Below the pieces are notes generated by a model that did not search any database, was not told where the DNA came from, and saw only the letters and a list, made by a program, of their open reading frames with translations. The position numbers were made by a program, and so were the translations under genes. A stretch of 16,700 nucleotides of DNA from Pseudomonadota bacterium (GTDB taxonomy: Bacteria > Pseudomonadota > Gammaproteobacteria > Xanthomonadales > Xanthomonadaceae), in assembly GCA_023399815.1 (NCBI GenBank), contig JAEWOJ010000197.1:1-16700 (forward strand). Reading direction: 5' to 3'. Shown here one piece after another: positions 5,762 through 12,475 of this stretch; positions within the stretch are counted from its first letter, which is position 1, and each line of letters opens with the position of its first letter.

Positions 5762-6994
5762 TCAGCGCAGCAGGCTGAGCACGTTCTGGGTGGAGCTGTT
5801 GGCCTGGCTGAGCATCGCGGTGCCGGCCTGCTGCAGGATCTGCGTGCGGGTCAGCTCGGCGGTTTCCTTGGCGTAGTCGGCGTCACGGATGCGGCTGCGC
5901 GAGGCGGACAGGTTTTCCGAGGTGGTGGCCAGGTTGGCGATGGTGGAGCTGAAGCGGTTCTGGATCGCACCCATGTCGGCGCGCGAGCTGTTCACCGCGG
6001 TCAGGGCCTTGTCCACGATTTCCAGGGCACGCTGGGCGCCGAGGAAGTCCGAGATGTCCATCGTGCCGGCGACCGTCTTCACGGAGACATTGGTGGCGTC
6101 CTGCGCGGTGAAGGCGGTGGCGCCCGAACCCAGGCCGGTGGACTGGCCGGTGACCGCGTCTTCGATGCTGCCGAAGGTGAAGTCGGTGGTGTACTGGTTG
6201 CCCTTGACGGCCTGCAGCACCACGTTGCCGCTGCTGTCGAGCTTGGCATAGACGCCGGTCTGGTCCATCTTGTCGTTGATGGCGGTGGCGACCTTCTGGT
6301 TGATCGTGTTCACGCTGTCGCCGGCGTTGAACTTCACGTCGTCGATGGAGATTTCCTTGGCGGACGTCGCGCCAACCTGCTGCACGCTGATCTTGATGCC
6401 CTTGACCTTGCCGGCGGCCGCGGCGGCGGCGGTGCCCGAAACCACCTGCACGCCGGTGGTCTCGGCAGCGAAGTTCATCTTGCCCAGCTCGGCGGTACGC
6501 GAATCGACGATGCTGTTGATGCCGATGGTCTGGCCGGCGTCGGCGCCGACCTGGAACAGCGAGCCGGTGAAGTCGCCGTTCAGCAGCTTGGTGCCGTTGA
6601 AGCTGGTCTGGTTGGCGACGCGGTCGATTTCCTTCAGCAGCTGGGTGACTTCGGCGTTCAGCGCTTCGCGGTCGGTGGTGGAGTTGGTGGCGTTGGAGGA
6701 CTGCACGGCCAGCTCGCGGATGCGCTGCAGGTTGTTGCCGATCTCGACCATCGCGCCTTCGGCGGTCTGCGCCAGCGAGATGCCGTCGTTGGCGTTGCGG
6801 GTCGCCACGTCCAGACCGCGGATCTGGGTGCTGAAACGCTCGGAAATGGCCAGGCCGGCGGCGTCGTCCTTGGCGCTGTTGATGCGCATGCCCGAGGACA
6901 GGCGCTGGATGCTGGTCGCCAGGCTGGCGCCACTGGTGTTCAGGTTGCGCTGGGCGTTCAGCGACATGATGTTGGTGTTGATGACTTGTGCCAT
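5762..6994 (-). CDS. fliC: Flagellin, copy 1 (own sigma-28 promoter)
   Basis: A 410-residue flagellin. The start MAQVINTNIMSLNAQ and the end QQAGTAMLSQANSSTQNVLSLLR are the paired D0 helices. D1 holds QRLSSGMRINSAKDDAAGL (30-48) and LQRIRELAVQSSNAT (89-103), the regions sensed by plant FLS2 and animal TLR5. The outer domain, about 170-310, is variable and includes a run of six alanines (189-194). I chose the ATG at 6992-6994, with AGGAA upstream, over an in-frame ATG 13 codons earlier because flagellins start MAQ. It differs from copy 2 at about 14 of the first 160 residues, while the middle is unrelated by eye. It is transcribed from the FliA promoter at 7097-7123 and ended by the hairpin at 5705-5736. 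Confidence 0.97.
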   Translation of the reverse strand: MAQVINTNIMSLNAQRNLNTSGASLATSIQRLSSGMRINSAKDDAAGLAISERFSTQIRGLDVATRNANDGISLAQTAEGAMVEIGNNLQRIRELAVQSSNATNSTTDREALNAEVTQLLKEIDRVANQTSFNGTKLLNGDFTGSLFQVGADAGQTIGINSIVDSRTAELGKMNFAAETTGVQVVSGTAAAAAAGKVKGIKISVQQVGATSAKEISIDDVKFNAGDSVNTINQKVATAINDKMDQTGVYAKLDSSGNVVLQAVKGNQYTTDFTFGSIEDAVTGQSTGLGSGATAFTAQDATNVSVKTVAGTMDISDFLGAQRALEIVDKALTAVNSSRADMGAIQNRFSSTIANLATTSENLSASRSRIRDADYAKETAELTRTQILQQAGTAMLSQANSSTQNVLSLLR

Positions 6995-7096
6995 GATTCG
7001 GATTCCTGTTTGGCGTTTGATCCGGCAGCTCAACCTGACCGGTACTGAGTGCAGTGGGAGGTGGCGTAGGGCGCCGCAGTACCGCTGCTGATACCA

Positions 7097-7123
7097 ATAA
7101 CGGCAGCACCACCGGCAGCTTTA
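7097..7123 (-). promoter_or_regulatory. FliA (sigma-28) promoter of fliC1
   Basis: Minus-strand TAAA (7120-7123), exactly 15 bp, then GCCGTTAT (7097-7104), 6 of 8 bases of GCCGATAA. It is about 100 bp upstream of the flagellin ATG, giving a leader of roughly 95 nt. Its spacing matches the fliD promoter. Confidence 0.85.
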
Positions 7124-7188
7124 GGGGTTGCCTGGAAAAACGGATCGAAGCATCCGCGGGTGCCGCCGGAAAGGGTTCGTCATGAGGA

Positions 7189-7221
7189 AACGGCGCTGGA
7201 ACCGAGGGTTCCAGCGCCGTT
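7189..7221. terminator. Perfect 15-bp stem-loop downstream of the RAYT gene
   Basis: Arms 7189-7203 and 7207-7221 are perfect inverted repeats of 15 bp, AACGGCGCTGGAACC against its complement, with a 3-nt loop. It starts 3 bp past the RAYT stop codon and lies upstream of the fliC1 promoter. On the minus strand the stem is followed by a short TTTCCT, a modest T-tract, so termination of minus-strand transcripts is plausible; on the plus strand GTTTC follows. It would shield fliC1 from upstream transcription. Confidence 0.65.
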
Positions 7222-7224
7222 GTT

Positions 7225-7857
7225 TCATGCCTGCGCTGTCCCTGTCTTCATGCGCGATCTGGCTGAAAAGCAACCCACATCGTAGGAGCAGGCTCCGCCT
7301 GCGAATGCTTTTGCATGGGCCGGCTGGAGAGCAATCGCGGGCAACTCCGCTCCCACGGGATGTAGCGCGGCTGGACTTCCGTTGTTGAGCCAGACGGCAT
7401 CCCAGAACGGATAGCCGGCGCAAGTGCGTGCCAGCCCGGCACGTACCGGATTCATGATGATGTAACGGGCGAAATCGACCAGCGACTCTTCATCGCGCAG
7501 GGCCCGGTCATGGAAACCATGCGCCCATAGCCGATCCTGCCTGCGGCGATCCGGGTTCCAGGCGAAGGTGGCGAGTGCCTTGCTCCTTGCGACACAGCGC
7601 GACAGTGATCCGCCATCGCCGAGCTGGACCAGGCCATGCCAGTGATCCGGCATCAATACCCACGCCAGCAGGCGTGAAGAGGGCCAGTGCCCCGGCGCGG
7701 AGAGCGCACGGGCCACGAGGCAGGCGTCATGGAAATCCGACAGGCGGGAGATGCGCTGGAACGTGGTGGATGTCACCAGGTACGCGCAGCCGGCGATCGA
7801 ACGTCGGCCGATGCGGAGCCGGTGCGCCTGGAAAGTGGACCGGTGAGGTGGACGCAT
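7225..7857 (-). CDS. REP-associated tyrosine transposase (RAYT, IS200/Y1 family)
   Basis: A 210-residue single-strand DNA transposase of the HUH/Y1 type that in other bacteria recognises REP hairpins. With the start at 7857, residues 14-29 (LRIGRRSIAGCAYLVT) are the usual opening. MPDHWHGLVQL holds the metal-binding His72-x-His74 pair, GFHDRALRDEES follows, and YIIMNPVRAGL carries the likely catalytic Tyr132, so the active site looks intact. Two start codons are possible: ATG at 7855-7857, which gives a family-like N-terminus, or an in-frame ATG at 7885-7887; neither has a good ribosome site. Codons from about 168 to 192 are read from a REP pair, so the last 43 residues look like an acquired tail. 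It sits between two flagellin genes and is flanked by REP pairs. Such genes are normally domesticated, and there is no inverted repeat or target duplication typical of an IS. Confidence 0.9.
   Translation of the reverse strand: MRPPHRSTFQAHRLRIGRRSIAGCAYLVTSTTFQRISRLSDFHDACLVARALSAPGHWPSSRLLAWVLMPDHWHGLVQLGDGGSLSRCVARSKALATFAWNPDRRRQDRLWAHGFHDRALRDEESLVDFARYIIMNPVRAGLARTCAGYPFWDAVWLNNGSPAALHPVGAELPAIALQPAHAKAFAGGACSYDVGCFSARSRMKTGTAQA
7282..7356. repeat. REP pair 1 (75-bp BIME), inside the 3' end of the RAYT gene
   Basis: It begins GTAGGAGC with the palindrome GCAGGC-TCC-GCCTGC, runs through GCGAATGCTTTT, and ends with a second REP in inverse orientation (GCTCCCAC at 7349-7356). Both halves follow the pattern GTRGGAGC - stem - GCGAnTGCTyTt when read outward-in. 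It is the same length as the copy at 7932-8006, about 80% identical (60 of 75 bases by eye), and in the same orientation. Confidence 0.85.
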
Positions 7858-7888
7858 GCAGGGACTTTCATGGCGAAGTCCATGCATG
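7855..7888. repeat. Inverted repeat over both possible RAYT start codons
   Basis: 7855-7867 and 7876-7888 pair over 13 positions with 12 matches and one G/A mismatch, around an 8-nt loop. The two candidate ATG codons (7855-7857 and 7885-7887) lie in opposite arms. If the RNA folds this way, translation of the transposase would be restrained. This is structure seen in the sequence; the regulatory effect is inferred. Confidence 0.55.
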
Positions 7889-7931
7889 GTGCCGGTGGAG
7901 TGCAGGCCGGGCAGTCGGTGGACAGCCCATC

Positions 7932-8006
7932 GTGGGAGCAGGCTTTGCCTGCGAATGCTTTTGCGCGGGCAGACGGAAGAGCAGTCGCGAGCAAGCTCGC
8001 TCCTAC
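7932..8006. repeat. REP pair 2 (75-bp BIME), upstream of the RAYT gene
   Basis: It begins GTGGGAGC with the palindrome GCAGGC-TTT-GCCTGC and GCGAATGCTTTT, and ends in an inverse REP whose stem is GCGAGC-AA-GCTCGC followed by TCCTAC. The stem of its second half is intact, whereas the matching half of pair 1 has drifted. It lies between the RAYT start and the fliC2 terminator. Confidence 0.85.
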
Positions 8007-8018
8007 AGGGGCCCAGCG

Positions 8019-8049
8019 CGAAGGCCCCGGCTTGGAGCCGGGGCCTTCG
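8019..8049 (-). terminator. Terminator hairpin of fliC2
   Basis: CGAAGGCCCCGGCT (8019-8032) pairs perfectly over 14 bp with 8036-8049 around a 3-nt loop. It starts 19 bp after the fliC2 stop. On the minus strand only TTCG, part of the stem, precedes GC-rich sequence, so there is no real T-tract. The very stable stem and its position still favour a terminator or transcript-end stabiliser. Confidence 0.75.
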
Positions 8050-8068
8050 GGGCGGATGTCGCCGGGCC

Positions 8069-9307
8069 TTACTTGAGCAGGCTGAGCACGTTCTGCGGAA
8101 CCTGGTTGGCCTGGGCCAGCATGGCGGTGCCGGCCTGCTGCAGGATCTGCGTGCGGGTCAGCTCGGCCGTTTCCTTGGCATAGTCGGCATCGCGGATGCG
8201 GCTGCGCGAGGCGGACAGGTTTTCCGAGGTGGTGGACAGGTTGGCGATGGTGGAGGTGAAGCGGTTCTGGATGGCGCCCATCTCCGCGCGCGAGCCGCTC
8301 ACCGAGGTCAGGGCCTTGTCCACGATCTCCAGCGCACGCTGGGCACCGGCGAAATTGGTGATGTCCAGGTTCTCCAGGTGGTTGATGCCGCCGCCACCCG
8401 CGCCGGTACCGGCCGACGCCGCGCTCGCGGCGAGGTCGGCCGCCATGGACAGCGTGACACCGGTGCCGCCGCTGAGGGTGCCATCGGTCACGCCCTCGAA
8501 GTCCTGCCCGGCCTTGAGCGAGGTCAGCTTGAGGTTGCCGCCGACCACCTCGGCGTACAGGCCGGTCTGGTCCAGCTTGCTGTTGAAGGACTGCGCGATC
8601 TTCTTCTGCACCGCGACGGCATCGTCGCCGACCTCGATCTTCACGTCGTCCAGAGTGACCTGGGTGACGCCGGCGGCGCCGGCCGGGGCGCCCGCGGCGC
8701 GGATCGAGACGGTGATGCCCTTGATCGTGCCCGAGGCGGTGGCCGCGGTGCCGCCCACGCCAGCGCCGCTGACGTTGTCGGCGAAGCCTGCCCGGCCCAG
8801 TTCGTTGACGTTGGCGTCGACGATGCTGTTCACGCCGATGGTCTGGCCGGCATCGGCGCCGACCTGGAACAGCGCGCCGGAGAAGCTGCCGTCCAGCAGC
8901 TTGGTGCCGTTGAAGCTGGTCTGGTTGGCGACGCGGTCGATCTCGCTCAGCAGCTGCTGCACTTCGGCGTTCAGCGCCTCGCGGTCGCTGGTGGAGTTGG
9001 TGGCGTTGGCCGACTGCACCGCCAGCTCGCGGATGCGCTGCAGGTTGCTGCTGATCTCGACCATCGCGCCTTCGGCGGTCTGCGCCAGCGAGATGCCGTC
9101 GTTGGCGTTGCGGGTCGCCACGTCCAGACCGCGGATCTGGGTGGTGAAGCGCTCGGAAATCGCCAGACCGGCGGCGTCGTCCTTGGCGCTGTTGATGCGC
9201 AGGCCCGAGGACAGACGCTGGATGCTGGTCGCCAGGCTGGTGCCGCTGGTGTTCAGGTTGCGCTGAGCGTTCAGCGACATGATGTTGGTGTTGATGACTT
9301 GTGCCAT
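8069..9307 (-). CDS. fliC: Flagellin, copy 2 (adjacent to flgL)
   Basis: A 412-residue flagellin paralogue starting MAQVINTNIMSLNAQ and ending GTAMLAQANQVPQNVLSLLK. D1 carries QRLSSGLRINSAKDDAAGL (30-48) and LQRIRELAVQSANAT (89-103). The outer domain, about 170-315, differs from copy 1 and is rich in Ala and Gly (for example ASAGTGAGGGG near 298-307). The ATG at 9305-9307 has GGAGA upstream. The gene begins 71 bp after the flgL stop. No sigma-28 or sigma-54 promoter is visible in that gap, so it may be read from the upstream flg operon or from a promoter inside flgL. The NQVPQNVLSLL ending resembles single-copy Xanthomonas flagellins, so this may be the ancestral copy (inference). Confidence 0.97.
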   Translation of the reverse strand: MAQVINTNIMSLNAQRNLNTSGTSLATSIQRLSSGLRINSAKDDAAGLAISERFTTQIRGLDVATRNANDGISLAQTAEGAMVEISSNLQRIRELAVQSANATNSTSDREALNAEVQQLLSEIDRVANQTSFNGTKLLDGSFSGALFQVGADAGQTIGVNSIVDANVNELGRAGFADNVSGAGVGGTAATASGTIKGITVSIRAAGAPAGAAGVTQVTLDDVKIEVGDDAVAVQKKIAQSFNSKLDQTGLYAEVVGGNLKLTSLKAGQDFEGVTDGTLSGGTGVTLSMAADLAASAASAGTGAGGGGINHLENLDITNFAGAQRALEIVDKALTSVSGSRAEMGAIQNRFTSTIANLSTTSENLSASRSRIRDADYAKETAELTRTQILQQAGTAMLAQANQVPQNVLSLLK

Positions 9308-9378
9308 GGGACTTCTCCGTTGTGTTCGGGGCCTTGCGTGGTATGGGGAAGAAGCGGTGCTTCTGCGAGGGGGCTGGA

Positions 9379-10581
9379 TCAGCGGATCATGTTGAACAGC
9401 GACATGGACTGCATTTGCGTGAAGATGGTCTGCGCGGCCTGCAGGGCGGCGCCTTCGAGCTTGTACTGGCCGATGGCCTCGGCGTAGTCCAGGTCGCGCA
9501 GCTGCGAAAGCGAATCCTTCAGGGTGATGCTGTTGGCCTCGCGCAGCGAGGCGGCGTTGTCGATGGCGTTGAGCTGCGCGCCGCCGGCGGCGCGGGAATC
9601 GATCATCTTTTCCGAGGCGCGGGCCACGTCGCGCAGGCTGGACTGCAGCAGGTTCTGCTGCGCGGTACGGCCGGCGAGGGTGGAGGTATCCATTTCCAGC
9701 GCCGTTGCCAGGCGGTCGATGGTGGAGAACACGTCGCGGTTGCCGGCCTGGCCGACGCTGAACTCGTCTCCGGCCACGGGCGTGCCGGTCATGCGCACGC
9801 GCAGGCCCTGGAACACGATGTCGTCGCCTTCGCTGTAGGTACCGCTTCCGATCGTGCCGCCGCCGGCGTCGAGGATGTCGTAGGTGTCCGGGCCGGTGAA
9901 CTGCAGGGTGTAGCTGTCGCCGGTCCAGGCCGCGGTTCCGTCGCGGCTGACGCTGGTCAGCACGGCCTGCCCGTTGTTGCCGGTGGCGGCGGCGCCGTCC
10001 ACGGTGCCGTCGCCGGTACGGATGCGCATGAAGACCTCGCTGCCCGGCAGGGCGTCCTGCACGAAGCTGCCTGGCGCGACCTCGACCTGGCGCTGGGTCT
10101 GGTCGCCGTTGTAGAGGATCGTGCCGTTGTTCGCCGAGAACGGAGCGACGCTGTCGGCGGTGCCGCCGAACAGGAAGCGCCCGTTGCCGTCGGTGCTGTT
10201 GGCCAGTGCCAGCAGCGACTCGCGGATCGACTTCAGCTCGGCGGACACGCTCTTGCGGTCCTCGGCCGACAGCGCGGCGCTGTTGGCCTGGATGCTCAGC
10301 TCGGACACCCGCGTCAACAGTTCGCCGGCCTGTGCCAGGGCGTTTTCCTGCAGCCCGAGCCGGTTCTGCACCGTCGCGGCGTTCGAGCCGAGCTGGTCGA
10401 GTTCGGCCAGGACGCGGTCCATGCCCACCGCGGTGCCGGAAGCGACAGGGTCGTCCTTGGCGGTGACCATCTTCTGCCCGGTGGCCAGCTGGCGTTCCAG
10501 GTGGTTGAGCTTGCTCTGCTTGGACAGCATGAGGAACACCGACTGGTCGTACATCATGCTGCTGGAGATACGGTTGTTCAT
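9379..10581 (-). CDS. flgL: Flagellar hook-filament junction protein FlgL (HAP3)
   Basis: A 400-residue HAP3, which forms the ring joining FlgK to the first flagellin layer. The N-terminus resembles flagellin: NNRISSSMMYDQSVFLMLS, then LERQLATGQKMVTAKDDPVAS (28-48). The C-terminus, DYAEAIGQYKLEGAALQAA...MSLFNMIR, is the paired D0 helix. The central domain, about 140-290, varies. The ATG at 10579-10581 shares its A with the flgK stop (TGATG), so the two are translationally coupled. It precedes fliC2 by 71 bp. Confidence 0.95.
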   Translation of the reverse strand: MNNRISSSMMYDQSVFLMLSKQSKLNHLERQLATGQKMVTAKDDPVASGTAVGMDRVLAELDQLGSNAATVQNRLGLQENALAQAGELLTRVSELSIQANSAALSAEDRKSVSAELKSIRESLLALANSTDGNGRFLFGGTADSVAPFSANNGTILYNGDQTQRQVEVAPGSFVQDALPGSEVFMRIRTGDGTVDGAAATGNNGQAVLTSVSRDGTAAWTGDSYTLQFTGPDTYDILDAGGGTIGSGTYSEGDDIVFQGLRVRMTGTPVAGDEFSVGQAGNRDVFSTIDRLATALEMDTSTLAGRTAQQNLLQSSLRDVARASEKMIDSRAAGGAQLNAIDNAASLREANSITLKDSLSQLRDLDYAEAIGQYKLEGAALQAAQTIFTQMQSMSLFNMIR

Positions 10582-12464
10582 CAACCCACCGCCCTCAGGA
10601 TCGATTGGAACATGGTGTCGGCCGTGGAAATCAGCTGCGAGGCGGCCTGGTAGGCCTGCTGCAGGCGGAGCATGTCCGCCGCTTCCTCGTCCAGGTTCAC
10701 GCCCGAGACCGAATCGCGCGTGGCCTGCGCGCTCTCGTTGATGGCCTGCTGGGCCTGCAGCGAATAGTCGGCCGCGCGCGCGGCCGCGCCGATCTGCGTG
10801 GTCAGGCCGCCGAGCGCGCCGTTTAGGGTGACGGTGCCGCCGTTGAAGGCCTTGGCGTCCTCGACCTTGGCCAGCCGCGAGGCGTTGCCGTTGTCGCTGG
10901 AACCGGCCGGCGTGCGCGACACGGTGAAGGCGTCGCCGGCGGCGGGCTTGCCGTCCAGCACCAGGCTCCAGCCGTTCGCGCTGATGGTCTGGCCGGGGGT
11001 GTAGGAATAGGGGCCGAGGCCATCGATGGTGTAGTTGTCGGCATCGATGAAATCGATGCTGGCCGGGTCGAGCAGCGCGGTGTCGCTGGCGTCGGTCACG
11101 TCCAGCCGGCTGGCCACGCCGGTGCCGATGTTGCCCAGGTCGGCGGCCACGCGCACCGGGTTGGCGGCGGCGATGCGCGAAGGATCGGTGATCGCCACCG
11201 ACAGGCCGGTGGTGGCCGCGGCGGTGGGCTGCAGCAGGAAGCGGTCGTTCAGCGCCGGGGTGCCACCGACCACCAGCTCGATGCCGTTGACGACGAAGGG
11301 GTCGGTGGCGGTGCCACTGCCGGTCATCGGCACCTGCACGCCGGTGTCGGCGCGGGTGGCGATCCAGTTGCTGCCGTCGAAGCGCAGCTGCAGGTTCTGG
11401 CCGTCGAGCGCGGCGGTGTCGGCATAGCTGGCGGTAATGCTGGCCGTGCTGGCGCTGCTGTTGCCGCTGTGGGCGGTCACCTTCGGCGGGGCGAGGGCGA
11501 AGAAGTCCACGCCCATGTCGCCGTACAGGTCCATGCCTTCGCGGTGGCTTTCGTTGAACGCCTGCGCCAGCCCCACGGCGATGCGGCCGAGCTCGGCCTG
11601 CGCCGGGGTCAACACGGTGTCGCGGAACTCGAGCAGGCCGCCGATGCTGCCGCCCAGCGCCTTGCCGTCCAGGGCGATGGTCTGGCCCTGGGTCTTGAGC
11701 GCCAGCTGCAGGCGCTCGGGCTGGTATGGATCGGCCATGGTGGTGACCTGCGAGGCGGTGGTGCCCACCACCAGCGCATGGCCGCCGGCCGAATACACGT
11801 TCATGGCGCCGCCGTCCTGGATGACCGCGGTGCCGCCGGTGTAGCCCACCAGCTGCGAGATCAGCTGGTCGCGGCGGTCGAGCAGGTCCGGCGCGGCCTG
11901 GCTCGCATCGCTGCCGATGGCGCCGTTGACCTGCGCGATTTCCCTGGCCAGGCGGTTGATCTCGCTGGCGCCGGCGATCAGGCCGTTGTTGACCTCCTGG
12001 CCGAGCGCGTCCAGGTTGCCGTTCAGCTGCTTGAAGCGGTTGACCAGGTCGTTGGCGTTGTCGAGCAGGCTGCGCCGGTCGGCGGCGCCGGCGGCATTGG
12101 CCGACAGGCCGCTGACCGAATCGAAGAAGTTGGACCAGATGCCATTGAGGTTGGTCGCGCTGTCGGAGAACAGCACGTCCACCCGGTCGGCGAGGCCGGA
12201 GAGCTGTTTCAGCCGGGCCAGCTCGCCGGTGCTGTCGAGCAGGCGCGAAATCGCCAGCTGGTCGGCCACGCGGCGGATGTCGGTGATCCTGGTGCCGTTG
12301 CCGACGTCGCCATAGCCCACGTCGGTGGGGTTGCGCGTGGCGAAATCGACCTTCTGCCGGCTGTAGCCGTCGGTCTTGATGTTGGCCACGTTGTGGCTGA
12401 CGGTGGCCAACGCCCGCTGGAAGGCGATGAGGGCACTGCTACCGGTGGAGAGGACACTGGGCAT
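10581..12464 (-). CDS. flgK: Flagellar hook-associated protein FlgK (HAP1)
   Basis: A 627-residue HAP1, the first junction ring on the hook. The N-terminal rod-like motif SALIAFQRALATVSHNVANIKTDGYSRQKV is intact. The C-terminus, SGVNLDEEAADMLRLQQAYQAASQLISTADTMFQSIL, is the conserved D0 helix. The length is within the usual 550-680, with variable domains between about 330 and 550. The ATG at 12462-12464 lies 11 bp after the flgJ stop, with no strong ribosome site, which suggests coupling. The stop overlaps the flgL start by one base. Confidence 0.96.
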   Translation of the reverse strand: MPSVLSTGSSALIAFQRALATVSHNVANIKTDGYSRQKVDFATRNPTDVGYGDVGNGTRITDIRRVADQLAISRLLDSTGELARLKQLSGLADRVDVLFSDSATNLNGIWSNFFDSVSGLSANAAGAADRRSLLDNANDLVNRFKQLNGNLDALGQEVNNGLIAGASEINRLAREIAQVNGAIGSDASQAAPDLLDRRDQLISQLVGYTGGTAVIQDGGAMNVYSAGGHALVVGTTASQVTTMADPYQPERLQLALKTQGQTIALDGKALGGSIGGLLEFRDTVLTPAQAELGRIAVGLAQAFNESHREGMDLYGDMGVDFFALAPPKVTAHSGNSSASTASITASYADTAALDGQNLQLRFDGSNWIATRADTGVQVPMTGSGTATDPFVVNGIELVVGGTPALNDRFLLQPTAAATTGLSVAITDPSRIAAANPVRVAADLGNIGTGVASRLDVTDASDTALLDPASIDFIDADNYTIDGLGPYSYTPGQTISANGWSLVLDGKPAAGDAFTVSRTPAGSSDNGNASRLAKVEDAKAFNGGTVTLNGALGGLTTQIGAAARAADYSLQAQQAINESAQATRDSVSGVNLDEEAADMLRLQQAYQAASQLISTADTMFQSILRAVG

Positions 12465-12475
12465 CGGGAACTATC

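Larger units (their letters stand above)
7282..8006. mobile_element. REPtron-like unit: RAYT gene bracketed by two REP pairs
   Basis: Two 75-bp REP pairs in direct orientation, with starts exactly 650 bp apart, bracket the transposase gene. In other proteobacteria a RAYT gene with flanking cognate REPs is the source unit from which REPs spread. Here the downstream pair overlaps the 3' end of the gene and the upstream pair lies about 75 bp before its start. I see no target-site duplication, so whether the whole unit moved as one is open. Confidence 0.6.

Noticed and set aside
7282..8006. Reading the two REP pairs as a CRISPR array or as ends of a classic insertion sequence
   Set aside because: There are only two copies, in direct orientation, each an internally palindromic REP pair, with a transposase gene rather than spacers between them and no target duplication seen.
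7575..8183. Plus-strand frame across the RAYT region
   Set aside because: Antisense to the transposase and through REPs and a terminator, Arg/Gly-rich, with no recognisable domain.
9350..9364. AGAAGC-GGT-GCTTCT hairpin between flgL and fliC2, considered as a terminator
   Set aside because: The stem is only 6 bp with no T-run after it. It may slightly modulate read-through but cannot be called a terminator.
9308..9378. Search for a sigma-28 or sigma-54 promoter directly before fliC2
   Set aside because: No TAAA-N15-GCCGATAA-like or GG-N10-GC TTGC-like pattern is present on the minus strand in this gap.
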